Source: Ampelocalamus luodianensis | Lineage: Eukaryota; Streptophyta; Magnoliopsida; Poales; Poaceae | Length of the DNA: 64,000 bases | Reading direction: 5' to 3' | Assembly (NCBI GenBank): GCA_036346255.1 | Contig: CM070620.1 | Location: 10,404,671-10,468,670 of the forward strand | Shown here: positions 22,600 through 34,560 of the stretch, piece after piece | Numbering within the stretch: position 1 is the stretch's first letter | Layout of the letters: each line of letters begins with the position of its first letter | The notes under the pieces: model-generated | Told to the model about the DNA's origin: nothing | Databases searched by the model: none | Seen by the model: only the letters and a program-made list of their open reading frames with translations | Position numbers and translations under genes: made by a program

Positions 22600-23256
22600 C
22601 ACTACAAGAAAACACTCTTATAGAGACGTTTTTTTTCTTCTTCTAGATGTGTTTTTCAATTTATCTTTAAAATAAAGAGTTTTATAGTCTAGACGTGCTT
22701 TTTAAAGACACTTTAAAAACCACTCCAAAATTTTGTATGTTAGAGACGGTTTTAAGATGTTTTCAAGATACATAAAAAAAATTATCTTATATAGACGTTT
22801 TGTAGACGCTCTTTAATTAGCCTAAAGTTTATGTTATGTAAGGATTTTTTTGAGACGCTTTCCAACTTTCTAGTGACGTTTTTTTTGTGGTTTGTATGTA
22901 TTAAAAGAATTATATATATATAAATATTGCAACACAACTAAACACGTGAGGTTGTCAGGTTGAGATGACTAGTGTGACAAGTCTAAAAGAACTATCTCCC
23001 ATGAGGTCTAGAGTTCGAGTACCAATCTTTCCGAGTTGAGGCGTAGTGCAACGTCTCTACATAACACCACATATCTTGTAGATACGTTTTTTTTTTTAAA
23101 AAAAAAAACATCACTACTGTCATAGCAACGATGCATGGGAAGACGTTTAATTATGGGGTGTTTTCAAAAACGCCTCTACAACTACCTAGGGACAGGAAAA
23201 AAAGTGCACTATACTATACAAATCAGTTGCCTCTACGAGCTAGTTATGTTGTAGTG
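22600..23256. mobile_element. Small CACTA-like non-autonomous element
   Basis: It begins CACTACAAGAAAACACTC and ends AGTTATGTTGTAGTG, so the outer nine or ten bases are inverted repeats of CACTACAA type. Flanking triplets are CCA and TCA. The interior is AT-rich with recurring GAGACG, TAGACG and ACGTCTC motifs in both orientations, like CACTA subterminal repeats. There is no coding capacity. Confidence 0.65.
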
Positions 23257-23400
23257 TCAGCGGATTGTCATTTAGCTTGATGTATTTCTTATACAACTGT
23301 AAAAACATGTCTATCTAATTGATGTGTATTGTTATAATCTGGGCCCACCCAAATCATCAATGTAGATCTTTCTTCTTTTTTTCCTCCAGTTAACATGGTA

Positions 23401-23783
23401 ATTTCTAGCTCTAGAGAATGAATGTGATGGCTTCTTTTTCAATCATTTTAATAATATATTAGATTGACTCCTAATACAGCATCATCATTATGCCACATCG
23501 CCTTTGAAACGGTGCCATTAGATTGAATTCATTTTTTTTTAAAAAAAATCAATCATTGGATCTTAAATATTAAAATGCTTTGGTTAATTCAATTGTTACA
23601 CATGATAATGTCTAGTCTTAGAGAGTAAATGTGGTGGTTTCTTTTTCAATCGCTTTAATAATATATTAGATTGACTCCTAATACAACATCATCATTATGC
23701 CACATCATCTTTGAAACGGTGCCATTAGATTGAATTCAATTAAAAAAAACAATCATTGGATCTTAAACATTGAAATGCTTTGT
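23401..23783 (+). repeat. Tandem duplication of about 180 bp
   Basis: The stretch at about 23401-23583 recurs at about 23609-23783, sharing long runs such as TAATAATATATTAGATTGAC, CATCATCATTATGCCACATC and AACGGTGCCATTAGATTGAA. A poly-T/poly-A junction differs in length between the copies. Confidence 0.8.
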
Positions 23784-24082
23784 TACACACCTTTTAGAGC
23801 ATGTTTACCCCTTAGCATCGGAAGCGGGTGCTAAGGTGAGTCATCCACCACTTTCTCTCCAAAATATCGTTGTTAGCTATTTTTGTTGTAACCCTTGGCC
23901 AAAATGTGTGAATAGTAAATGAGGTAGCACTAACATCCAAGCTTAGCTTCGATGCTATGCATTGCAGCTTTAGCAACTACGCTGACAAAGCTTAGCATTG
24001 TCGACAAATTATTGTTGATCTTATGGAGTAAATGCGAAAAACGTGAACTAGGGGATTACGCAGAGGAGATAGTGTGGTTACA

Positions 24083-24138
24083 CAGGTTCAGACATTCTCC
24101 GAAGATAATACAGGTTCAGACATTCTCCGAAGATAATA
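24083..24138 (+). repeat. Perfect 28-bp tandem duplication
   Basis: CAGGTTCAGACATTCTCCGA followed by AGATAATA is present twice, head to tail. The surrounding 23960-24530 resembles a retroelement LTR leader in style, but I could not define its ends. Confidence 0.75.
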
Positions 24139-24838
24139 ACAACCCTACTTCCTGTATGCTTATATTGAATAAGATTACAATGGGGGTGCGTTGTGCTTAA
24201 GATGAATATGGTGCAACTATGTCTATCCTTCTTATCTCTCCCTTCTGTCATGTGACTGCTCCTTAAATAGCGTCGAAGGGGTAGAAGTTAACGCCTACTA
24301 AGAGATGCCTTGTCAGTTACTCGATCTCTCATGTGAACAACGATTGTTGTCAGTGTATCTCCTTTCACACATGATCGTCAAGCGGTTATTGTCAGAGACA
24401 AGATGCGAGAACGTGTGGTTTGTCAAAGCGACAAGGACATGCATTTCCTTTTAATGATATATTGTGGTGAACATACTATTTGATCATACAATTGGGCCCA
24501 CATGTCTGGTGGTAGTACTTGCTTGACTAGAGGATAGTTGTCGACGATCAAGACGTCGATCTTACGAAAAGAAAAGGAGAAAGTGACGTGGGAAATTGTA
24601 AGACCCGGGATTAACATCCCAGATCTTGTGTGTATAACTGAACTAGTCTCATGATCAGTGGATAACTCACACAGTAAACAAATGTGATAACACAACCATA
24701 AACGTTAAAAGTTATTAAATAACAACAGAGTTGATTACAAGATAGCCTCACAGGGCAACATTAAATAAACACAAATAAAGACGATGAAGAAGTAGTAGGG
24801 TCCGACAATGCGCCACGTGCAATCGATCGGGTAGCGGC

Positions 24839-26292
24839 CTAGTCGTCACGATCCACACCTGTAGTGAAGTCCTTCTCATCTGAAATTTGTTTGCATTAAG
24901 CAAGAATGAGCACAACTTCCGTGCTCGCAAGTTACACCCGTCAAATAACAGAATGACATGCATAAATAGATGTAACAAAGGAAGGCTTATAGTGTTATTT
25001 GTGCAAAAACAGCATTTGACATTAAATACCATACTAAGTTCAAAAGCTCAAGTTTTATAAGATCTAAAATTATTTCTCTGTTGATAACGATAGTGTAGGC
25101 ACCAACCTAACACCAACATAAACACGGGCACCAACCCGGGGCTTCAACCCATAACTTTTCTCATGGACACCCATCCATGTCAAAACTGTTTTACAAAAAT
25201 ATTTTAAAATCGAAGTCTAACTTTGAGTGGCTTTGTCAGCATGTCCATGACCGTGGACACGGCTATTCGAATAGTTTTACACTCTGCAGAGGTTGTACAA
25301 CTTTACCCACACGAGATAATCAACTTTTAATGTCCGTCTGACACACTTCCGAAGGTGTGCGACTAAGTGATCGTCATGAGGCCTTTACAATGCACTATTC
25401 CACCATAGTCCTCCCTCGCTAAGGTTTCACCCCCTTTGGACTATCCGTCCGCAGAGTTCAGGCCCCCTCTTGCGCCAGGTGGGACTAACAAAAGTCATGA
25501 AAGACTACCTACCGCATCACAGGAACGACCATGATGGAACTTTGCAAATTATTCAGCCAGGTCCTGCCCATACAAGACATGTGGTAGTACGATGTGGCTT
25601 AGCAAGATGCGGCTCGAAGATCGGTCCTTAACTGACCTGGGCGACCACCAACAGAACCCTGGGCCTCAACCTACCCAGTTGAGCCCGTGCATAAACCTGC
25701 ACCCACCAGACAACCATTTCGCCCAAGTCCAAACCATTATTTCATTTTTCAAAGTCATTTATAAACTTCCATAACACACCAATGCTATGGATACAATTTA
25801 AACCACAATTGATTTTTGGCTAAACTTCCCCAAATGAAACATATTTGGTCTATAAGCATGGCTAAGCACAATATTTTCCAATTGATCCTAGTCCATACTA
25901 TTGTATCAACTAGGTTTTATCTAGGGTGACAACATGTTTGATTCAATTATCAAAATTGGTCATACAAAGGATTTTGGGTATAACTATAAATTTAAAACAG
26001 GAATTTAAATTACTGAAATATAAATAAGCATGCAATAATAATTTGAAACAGAATTTAAATAATTTTAAATAATGGGTGCAAATATGATCAAGAGTGTAAC
26101 TTGCCTTTCGTGAGGTGAACAGATCAACCGATACTGAGGTGATGTTGTTTTTCTTAATAGGTCACCTAGTACTCACAAGCACTTTCTCCGGGTAGTCCAG
26201 GTGTATAATCACGATGATCATACAGTCAAAATCAATCCTCTTAGGAGCTCTTCAAACGGCGTCGAAATCTGACTCTCCGAAATCGTCGAAAT
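24839..26292 (-). pseudogene. Decayed copy of the spliced acidic ORF in element B
   Basis: On the minus strand the exon begins after CGTATAG at 26292 (FDDFGESDFDAV), then meets stops. Its donor is CGAAAG|GCAAGT at 26105, a consensus GC-type 5' splice site. The 1225-bp intron ends CAAATTTCAG, and the last exon (24879-24839) completes an Asp codon (G|AT) and reads EKDFTTGVDRDD and TAG. The exon is 188 nt against 72 nt in A and D and carries in-frame stops, so the copy is broken, but both splice sites and the acidic end are kept. Confidence 0.5.
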
Positions 26293-27332
26293 CTATACGC
26301 GAATATAAGCCAAATTCAAACTAAATTCAAATAAGATTCAAATCAACTCCAAATTGAATAATTTTGGTTTAGTTGGTTAGATCTTGAATTTAGATAATTT
26401 TAGGAATTTAGATGCAAAAGATATGGGCTTTTGAAGTTTGAATTTACATGAAATGATAAATTTAGGGTTTAAAGGAATTAGTGGTCAAATGAGCTAAAAA
26501 TTAAATAATTTTGGTGTGGTTGGCTGGATAATGATTTTATATAAATTTTGCAATTTGAAACACCCAATTTGGAGTTGGGATTCAAAAGATATGAATTTTT
26601 GAAGTTTGAATCCTTTTTAAAACCTAATTTCTGATTTTATTAGATTTTCCGATTTATTTTTCTAAAGGAAAATTAGATTATTGCGCAACGCTGACATCAG
26701 CGCACAGATTTCTGGAATAAAAAAGAATTAAAATAAATTCTGACATGCGGGCCCCAAGCGCTGGTGACTCGGCTCACGGTGAACCCAACCCACCGAGTTT
26801 TGGAACTCCGGTAGCGGCGGACCGTGCCACGTTGGTGACACGTAGGCATGCCACGCAGGCGAGAGTGCTGAGGTGGCGCCCGCGTGGTCACATGGTGGCG
26901 CTGCGTGGCGGTGCCACGTGAGCACGGAGCGGCGCGGGCACTGGGACCAAGGGTCGCCGGCGATAGAGGCTCCGGCGACGGCCAGTGAGGGTACGAAGAA
27001 GGGAGAGGGGAGTGCAAGGAGCATAGTGCGCTCACCCAGGTGGCCGGAGGCGGTCGGCGGCGAGGAGTAGGCGGCGACGTGGTTCGGGCTTCGGCGACGG
27101 AGGTGTTCCGGTGACTCCCGGGGCAAAAGGAGGTGCGCACGGGGTGTGCCGCGACGAGGCGGTGCCGGTGGTGTGGGCGGCGACGGCGAGGAGGCGGTGT
27201 CGGCGGCACAAACGGCGGCGGAAGAAGTGGCGGCCGGCGGCGGGAGAACGTCGATTGCGGCGAGCTTAGAGGGGGAGAGGAAGAGTGAGTGGTGGCGGCG
27301 GCGTTGGTGTAGACAGGGGCGCCCGAGGCGTG

Positions 27333-27340
27333 CTTTTATA
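27333..27340 (-). promoter_or_regulatory. TATA box of element B
   Basis: The minus strand reads TATAAAAG in a GC-rich setting, matching the TATA box of element A. It fixes the minus-strand direction of element B. Confidence 0.6.
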
Positions 27341-28794
27341 GGGGCGAAGGGGTGCGGGGGAGGGAGATCGTGCGCGCGACGTCGGCGGCAACGGCGGTTA
27401 GGCGCGCGGTTGATTCGGGCGAAACCGACGCGAGGATAGGGGAGAAGGTGGGGGCGAGGGCGGTTAGAGGCGGCGAGTCATGCGCGCACGCGGGCGGGGA
27501 ACGCGGGAGGTTGGGGCAGCGGTTTGACAGAGCTCCCACGCGGGCGAAAATGGCGGAGTTGGGTGCGGCCGAGTGGGGAAGAAGGGCGAGGAGGAAGAAG
27601 GGGTGCGGCGGGCCCACGCGGTAGTGGCGGGGAGAGGGACTGGCGGGTGGGGCCAGGGAGTGAGGAAGAGAGAGAGAGGGAAAACGGGCGGGCCGATTGG
27701 GCCAGAGGCGCGGGAGAGAGAGATGGGCCGGAGGGAGTTTTGGCCCAATACCATTTCCGGATTTTAAATGATTACTGACTTTAAATAATCAGTTAATTTC
27801 TTTTGGCTTTTTAGAAATAGCAAATAAAATCCAAAAATTATGAAAAATTCACAGAAACTCCCATACTTATTTTGGACTTAATAAAATTATTTCAACTCAT
27901 AGTTGGCAATAGATTTTTTAAATAAATTGTTTTTGCTTTAAAATATTTAGGAAAAAGCTTTAAAAAATTACAGAAAAATCCTAGAAATTAAGTAAATTTT
28001 TATTTTTCAGATTAAATCAAATAAAACTTCAAGAACTTCAAATAAATTTCACTTTTGACTTTTAAATTTTCAAAAAAATTCAAATAAAGCAAAGAAACTC
28101 TATCAAATTTCAGAAAATCCAATAAATAATTATTTTATTTTATTTTGGTAACATAACCTTGGGATGTTACAGAAATCTAGGGAAATAATGGGACTGCTCT
28201 TTTATTAATATGAACTGGGTTTTACAGGGTATGCTCTGAGAACACTGCTTGTTCCTTTACAATGTCAGACCTACAACACGAATCTAAGGCTTGTGTTTTA
28301 GTCTGATGGCTCTATCTTCTCCTCCTCTTCCTTGATCTGTCGAGACTCCATCTTTAAATAGCCCTCGAAGAGGTGGCAGTTACTTCCGGAGAATACGTCT
28401 GATGTGAAGCATTGCGTCTGGTCGGAGTCAAGTGATGGTTGATAAAGAATCAACCGTTCGTCGGTTATATGTCTGTGAGACATATAACCGCATGGAGGTT
28501 GTTCGTCAGTGCTTCTGTATAAGAAACGTCGTATGGTATGGAATATGCATGTGCTCCATTCGTCATACGGTAAAGAATATACTTGGAATCAGTTCCAAGT
28601 ATCAGTTCATACCTTTTACGAGCAGTTCTCCTGGTCGAGAGCTTGGCTTAGGCCTTCGTCCGACCAGGGTACCCATTATGTAACCTCTGGAATCTCTACG
28701 AAAGGTGAGGTCGTGCACCTCAGGGGTTACGACCATGAAGACGTATGGTCTTTTATATATTAAAAATAATATATAGAGATTTTAATCCTCGTCA

Positions 28795-28808
28795 GCTAGC
28801 CCCCGAAC
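28795..28808 (-). other. Polypurine tract of the Tat element
   Basis: The minus strand reads TTCGGGGGCTAGC directly before the LTR start (TGACGAGGAT), the position and form expected for the plus-strand primer of a Gypsy element. Confidence 0.65.
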
Positions 28809-29023
28809 TTTAAATGAATAGGTCGTGTGAACACTTTTCTTCCGATGAAATCGTATCGGACTGACGCTCATTAAATACAAAGGCATTTGAAGCGGTTTGT
28901 ATTCACTTTAAAGTTGAGAACTTCGCCTTGGGAATTGAAGAGTTTTGTGTCCGTTGGACTAAAAGATTTCTGTCCGTTGGACATTTTTGGGTAACTTCTT
29001 ATTGTAGTTAGAAATTCTGAAGC

Positions 29024-29033
29024 TTATAAAAAC
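29024..29033 (+). promoter_or_regulatory. TATA box for the antisense ORF
   Basis: TTATAAAAAC lies 118 bases upstream of the ATG at 29142. A TTAGGGTTTTT telo-box-like motif and a long pyrimidine-rich leader follow, as in many plant promoters. It points away from the Tat genes, so it would drive antisense transcription. Confidence 0.5.
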
Positions 29034-29141
29034 TCCTTGGTAAACTTAGGGTTTTTTTCACTTCCTCCTTTCCTTCTTCATTTCCCGAGTAAAACCTGCT
29101 TCCGACCTCCTTTCCTTTTCTCTCCCGAAAGAAATCTGACC

Positions 29142-29753
29142 ATGTCAGACCAAAACAAGGATCTGATTTCTTGGAAATCCGCGGTTGGAGAACATTCCCT
29201 GAGTAGTGAAGATGGAGAAATCCCTGTTTTTCTTGCATATGTTGAATGCGGATTTAGGCTACCAATTCACTCCTTCCTTCCTAAGGTTTTGGAGTATTAT
29301 GGAGTTGAATTGGTGAATCTTGCTCCCAATGTTATCGCCAATCTCAGCATCTTTATTTACCTCTGCGAAGCGTACTTGGGGATTCCAGCAGATCTGGATA
29401 TATTCAAGTACTACTACAGGATGACAAAGTCTGAGAAGACGATTGGGACGCCTGGAGAGTGCACCTTGCGCCTCCATGACGGGAAAGCCGATGAGTACAT
29501 ATTTATGTACTCAAAATCTTCGTGGTCGTCGTGGAAGAAGAGCTGGTTCTATATGAAAATCTCGAAGAAAGACAGCCTTTATTATTCTGGTAAGAAAGCG
29601 GTCGAGAATCCAAGATGGCACTCCTCTACAGAAAAAGAGGGAAAAGTAAAGAGATGGGCTAAAGCAATCAAGCTTCTTAGTGTCAAGGGTCTAACATCTT
29701 GGCACGTAGTGAAGGATTTTTCTACGCACCAGGTTAGTCCTCTGAAGGCCTGA
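29142..29753 (+). CDS. Antisense additional ORF of the Tat element (putative gypsy-type transposon domain)
   Basis: This ORF runs opposite to gag-pol, between integrase and the 3' LTR. It starts MSDQNKDLISWK at the first in-frame ATG and has 203 codons. The core FLAYVECGFRLPIHSFLPKV, YGVELVNLAPNVIANLSIF and AYLGIPADLDIF matches the plant family annotated as putative gypsy-type transposon domain (Transposase_28), known as additional ORFs of Tat-lineage elements. Members are usually longer, so this copy appears shortened. A donor-like CAG|GTTAGT at 29731-29738 just before the stop could instead open an intron. The frame is intact although the sense genes are full of stops. Its function is unknown. 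Confidence 0.7.
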   Translation: MSDQNKDLISWKSAVGEHSLSSEDGEIPVFLAYVECGFRLPIHSFLPKVLEYYGVELVNLAPNVIANLSIFIYLCEAYLGIPADLDIFKYYYRMTKSEKTIGTPGECTLRLHDGKADEYIFMYSKSSWSSWKKSWFYMKISKKDSLYYSGKKAVENPRWHSSTEKEGKVKRWAKAIKLLSVKGLTSWHVVKDFSTHQVSPLKA

Positions 29754-29890
29754 GCACACCGGATGCTTTGGTATATTGGTCGTGACGATACGACCAAAGA
29801 TTCCAAAGAGGGTAAGCCATGAATGATTCTGACCAGTTTATAGAATGTTGAATCCTTATACTCGTATCTGTCTTTAAGAAAAGAGTATTT

Positions 29891-29914
29891 GGTTGTGTGT
29901 GTGTGTGTGTGTGT
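29891..29914. repeat. (GT)n microsatellite
   Basis: About eleven GT units lie in the spacer between the antisense ORF and integrase. Confidence 0.85.
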
Positions 29915-30189
29915 ATCATTGAAGCAATGATCACGACTAAAACCAGTGTGGTATGTGACACTTAATTCAGCACCCATGAGTATTTGAGATCCCTTTGAAA
30001 GGAATATCGGAGAGAATGAGTGTCTTCTCTGACCAACCAGCAACAATAAAAGCATATGACCAGATGCGACGAATAATAAGTATAAACAACCATACTTATC
30101 GTTGAAAAGAAAATACATCTTTATTGAAAAATGAAATGAAATAAATACAGAAAATTAACAAAGAACTTACGCAATTGATCAATATTCCA

Positions 30190-31150
30190 AGAATTAGACA
30201 AAACTTGTCCATCTGACTAGCTAATCGTACTGATCCTGGTCGGGTGACTTCGACCACAGTGTATGGACCTTCCTATTTAGGTGAAAGTTTGTTGCGACCC
30301 GCTTGGTTCTGGATTTTTCTAAGAACCAAATCACCTACAGCAAGGCTGCGAGGTTGCACCTTACGACTGTGGTACCAACGCATGGCTTGTTGGTAGATTG
30401 CTGATCGTAACAAAGCTTGATTTCGTTGTTCTTCAAGGAAATTGATGTCGTCAATTCGTCGTTCACACTGATCACTTTCGGAAAAGCAATCAGTTCGAGC
30501 AGAACCAATTTTGAGTTCTGGAGGAAGCATGGCTTCAGCCCCATAAACCATAAAGAATGGTGTTTCACCGGTCGCACGATTAGTTGTGGTACGAACGACC
30601 CATAATACAGAAGGAAGTTCTTGAACCAAAACCCGTGACCGTTGAAGTAACTGGTCGAAAACTCATCGTTTGATTCCTTGCATTATGATACCATTGGCTC
30701 GCTCAACTGCTCCATTGCTCTGCGGATGAGCAACAGAAGCGAAATGTATCTTGATACCTAGGTCTTCACAGAATTCCTGAAAATTGCTGCTTGAGAACTG
30801 GGTACCATTATCAGTGATTATATGACTGGGTACACCAAATCGTGTGATCACGCTTTTGTGAGAAACCTCTTGGCGGCTTTAGTTGTAATTTTTACAACCG
30901 GCTCGGCTTTGATCCATTTAGTGAACGTGTCAATCATGACGGAAAGGAACTCAAAGCCCCCGGGTGCTCTTGGGAAATGTCCCAGAATGTCTAGTCCCGA
31001 TGTTGCAAAAGCCAAGAAAGAGGAATTGTTTGCAAAGCTTGGGACGTCTGATGTACTTGTCGGCTATGAAATCGATATTATGCGCGCCGTCACGAGCTCT
31101 TTTGCATCATGAAGGGCAGTTGGCCAGTATTATCCTTGCCTAAAGGCTTT
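30190..31150 (-). pseudogene. Tat integrase, broken
   Basis: Integrase joins element DNA to the host chromosome. On the minus strand, remnants of the N-terminal zinc-binding part (KAFRQG, stop, YWPTALHDAKELV) lie near 31120, then GLDILGHFPRAPGG with the first catalytic Asp near 31000, ITDNGTQF with the second near 30810, and NGAVERANG with the catalytic Glu near 30690. The C-terminal part (RSLAVGDLVLRKI) ends at a TAG at 30273-30275, where relatives have Trp (LSPKW); downstream codons continue EGPYTVVEVTRPGSVRLA, so this is a Trp-to-stop change and not the natural end. At least one more stop and frame changes are present. Confidence 0.85.
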
Positions 31151-31594
31151 ACCAACCAACGTTCTATAGGAATGATGAGCTCCACGGACTCCTCCATGAA
31201 TTTCGGTTAGCAACTTAATGCCATCCGAGTGAGATATGCATCTCATCAACACTCCGTGATATCCTCATTTGTACAAGGTACGTTCAATTAAAATGTATGA
31301 TTTGGCTTTTCATGCTATACGATCGGCCTCTACATCATCTTCTGGAATTAGGTCATGTTGAAAATAATTGTAGATCGATGTCATCCAATCTCTACCGTGA
31401 TCGTGATGGCGCCAACCATCATCGACCTGTGGAGCATCCATGTTTGCAGAATCAAGGTGTGCAACCTCCTTGCGAGCATCTATGTTCTCGGAAGGCTCGA
31501 CTACCGAGCGTGAATCGAGTTTCTCGAGAAAAACTCCAGGCGGGACGGATGTCCTTGTGGAAGCCATCCGGACCAACTGGTCTGCCAGAAAGTT

Positions 31595-32275
31595 TTACTT
31601 TCTAGGAATATGTTGGATCTGAAAATCGAAGAAATGCTTTTTGAGTTTTCGTACTTCCGCTAGATATGATGACATGTTGGTACTAGAGCATTGATACTCT
31701 TTCTCTACTTGATTCGCTACTAGTTGAGAATCGCCTTTTACTAGCAATCTGCGAATCCTGAGCGTACAAGCTGCTCGAAGTCCTGCCAACAAACCTTCGT
31801 ATTCGGCCACATTGTTAGTAGCAGGAAAGTTCAACTGAATGACGTACTTTATTTGTTTGCCAGTAGGGGAAATCAAGACGACCCCAGCCCCCGAGCCGTG
31901 TAGTATCAAGGAACCGTCGAAATACATTGTCCACTCATCGTGGTGCTCGCACTCGGGCCCTTGGGTGGGTTCAGGGTTTGTCCATTCGGCAATGAATTCT
32001 GCTATTGCATGGGACTTGATTGCTGTTCGTGGGATAAAATGGAGATCGAACGCCCCAAGTTCAACCGCCCATTTTGCTATTCGTCCTGATGACTCCCTGT
32101 TTCCTAGGACTTGACCAAGAGGATATCCAGTTTGTACGACCACTTTGTGGGCCTGAAAATAATGCCTTAGTTTTCTTGAAGCCATAAGGAGACCATAGAG
32201 CAACTTTTGTACCTACGGATACCTTTCTTTTGGTCCATGTAAGACTTCACTTACGTAATATATCGGTCGTTGAAT
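31595..32275 (-). pseudogene. Tandem RNase H domains of the Tat polyprotein
   Basis: The first, ordinary Gypsy RNase H is seen as PIYYVSEVLHGPKERYP, a stop near 32212, then QKLLYGLLMASRKLRHYF and onward to about 31960; it looks catalytically degenerate. The second starts near 31935 with WTMYFDGSLILHGSGAG and keeps the acidic set D (YFDGS), E (NVAEYEGLLAG) and D (VKGDSQLV). This archaeal-type second RNase H is the defining trait of the Tat/Ogre lineage. The domain pair removes the RNA template during reverse transcription. Confidence 0.85.
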
Positions 32276-33268
32276 ATGGTCTCGTTCTACGACCAGTACA
32301 CCACTAACCGTTTGTGGCGTTGCAGCCACGTAAATTAGCAATGTTTCTCCCAATCTCGGAGAGACTAAAATTGGGGGACTCGTAAGGTACCGTTTTAGTT
32401 CTTCGAAGGCGCTGCTTGCCTCTTTAGTCCATTCGAAACTCCCATGTTTCCGGAGAAGCTTAAAAAAAGGTAGTCCTTTTTCGCCTAACCGTGCTATGAA
32501 ACGACTTAGTGCTGCCAAACAACCGGTTAGTTTCTGAACTTCCTTCTTTGTGGTTGGATCGCGCATCTGATCGATGGCGGCGATTTTCGCTGGGTTTGCT
32601 TCGATGCCTCTAGCCGAAACTAGGAATCCGAGAAGCTTTCCCGATGAAACTCCGAACACACATTTCTCTGGATTCAACTTAAGGTTATGACGTCTTAAGT
32701 TATTGAAAGTCTCCTGTAGATCTAGAAGATGATCGCTGGCGTTGATGCTCTTTACGACTAGATCATCAACGTAGGCTTCAAGATTCCGACCTATCTGTGG
32801 ACTAAAGGTCTTTTGCATCAACCTTTGGAATGTTGCACCAAAGATTTTGAGACCAAAATGCATCTTTACATAACAAGAAGTACCATATGGAGTGATGAAG
32901 GAAGTTTCTTCATCTTCACTCATATTAACTGGTGGTACCACTGTAAGCTTCTAGTCAACTCAAGTAGAGTCGACAAGTTGATCGATGCGAGGAAGGGAAA
33001 GTCATCCTTCTGGACAAGCTTTATTAAGATATGTAAAGTCAATACACATTCGTCATTTCCCATTGGCTTTTCTAACTATTACAAGATTGGCGAGCCACTC
33101 TGGGTGGTCAACCTCACGAATGAACTCAGCTTTGAGAAGTTTGTCAATCTCCGACTGGATTGCTTCTTTCCGATCAGATGCGAAACGCCGTAGCTTCTGC
33201 TTGACCGGTTTTTTATTAGGCTGTAAAGCTAGCTTATGCTCGATCACCTCCCTAGGGACTCCGGGCAT
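32270..33268 (-). pseudogene. Tat reverse transcriptase, broken
   Basis: The N-terminal part (33268-33053) reads EHKLALQPNKKPVKQKLR and VIVRKANGK, then a TGA where relatives have the Trp of GKWRMC. The next 110 bases hold further stops around RMCIDF and LPRIDQLVDST. The frame resumes at 32941 with the catalytic box AYVDDLVVKS (YVDD at 32773-32762), followed by GFLVSARGIEANPAKIAAI and the thumb/connection region. It would copy element RNA into DNA if intact. Confidence 0.9.
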
Positions 33269-33331
33269 ATCGGACGCCTGCTAGGTGAATACGTCCTGGT
33301 TAGCTCGGAGGAAGGAGACGAGCGACTCTTC

Positions 33332-33915
33332 CTATTTAAGGTCAAGTCCTGCTCCGACCAGTATCTTGGCACCCTCTGGAGAAACACTTCCATCGAGTTG
33401 TACCTCTTTTATATGGTCGGAAGGTTTTGGTGTCATCTTTGGCCTTGAGTGTTTGACCTGCATGTTAATGGTGTTAGTTCCCCTGGTCGAAAGTTCATCG
33501 ACCAGTTCTAAGCATTTCCGATCGCATGCGTAGGCTATTTTCTGATCGCCTCGGACCGTGATTACACCCTTTGGTCCCGGCATTTTTAAACTCTGATAAC
33601 CGTAATGCGTGGCTATCAAGAACTTTGCTAAAGCTGGATGACCAAGAATTGCATTGTATGCAGTTTCGAAATTTACCACATCAAATGAAATTTTTTCTGT
33701 CCGGAAGTTGTCGGGCTTTCCGAACGTAACCAGTAGGGACAAGTGCCCTATTGGTTTGGTGGTAGATCCAGGAACTATACCGTAGAAGGCATATTTCACA
33801 GGTTTTACCTTAGATTTGGGAATCTGCATGTCTTCCAAAGCACTTACAAATAAAATATTTAGAGAACTACCCCCATCTATCAAGACCCGATTAACCCTGC
33901 AATTATTAATAGTAG
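33332..33915 (-). pseudogene. Tat aspartic protease, split by element C
   Basis: The active-site segment reads VLIDGGSSLNILF near 33885, with the catalytic Asp of D-G/S-G type. Upstream codons (TINNCRVNR) run straight to 33915, where element C begins; the frame resumes at 38842 on the other side of C. Downstream residues (PIGHLSLLVTFG, AYNAILGHPALAKF) match the C-terminal flap region of retropepsins. It processes the Gag-Pol precursor in active elements. Confidence 0.85.
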
Positions 33916-34560
33916 TGTCACATCCCCAAATTAATAAAGAGGGTTATTATGCATCTCATTAGCATGCATCATGTTTTGAAACTTTTTAATTACATATTGT
34001 ACTTGAAAAATCTCAAAATACTCATGAAACATCCACTTTAAATTGAACTCCAATCATAAAACTGAAATAAATGCTACTGAACCATCTCTAGAAATAATTT
34101 ATTCAAATACTATATTAATTATCATGAATTAATATAATTTTTTCCAAAATTTTGGGACTGGTCTTTACCCTACTAAAATTCCAACATGATTTGAAGATCA
34201 ACAATAATATTGAAATTAAATTATACACTTTATATCATGAACAGTAGGGTTCAATAATTTTTATGGACACTAGGCTACCCCAGGAACCCCCAGTAATTAT
34301 TTCATGATTTTAGAAATTTTATTTCTATTTTTAAGCCTCTGGTCAAAGTGGAGAAAACTATTTTAGTTCTCAGTCAAACCCTAACCCTAAACTGACTGAC
34401 ACTATTCCTTGGACTCGAGTCCGACCAGGCGAACTGACTTAGCTCAACCGCCTAAATGCACCAACACATGCAGGTCTTCGGATCTAAATCCTACGGTCCC
34501 GACCTCTTATGTCTCAATGGCAGTCAGGACCGCCTGGGTGGTGGTGAGCCTTGCGATCGA

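Larger units (their letters stand above)
24597..28171 (-). mobile_element. Element B: large LTR-type insertion related to A, C and D
   Basis: On the plus strand it starts TGTAAGACCCGGGATTAAC and ends CTTGGGATGTTACA. GAAAT flanks it on both sides (24592-24596 and 28172-28176), a perfect 5-bp duplication inside the Tat LTR, whose second copy lacks the insert. The functional direction is minus: TAACATCCC start, GC-rich leader with a TATAAAAG box (27340-27333), a donor CTGG|GTGAGC at 27036, then the mini-gene exons. No gag or pol is present, so it is a solo LTR. Confidence 0.87.
24539..28794 (-). repeat. 3' LTR of the Tat element, split by element B
   Basis: The LTR parts are 24539-24596 and 28172-28794. 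They match 47571-48240 closely, including AAGAAAAGGAGAAAGTGACG at the split point and the TTAAAAATAATATATAGAG tail. The right copy shows the uninterrupted site (GAGAAATCTAGGG), which confirms the boundaries of element B. Confidence 0.9.

Noticed and set aside
26697..27754. Open frames on both strands in element B
   Set aside because: The GC-rich leader again gives composition-driven ORFs. Only the donor at 27036 and the TATA box are used as evidence.
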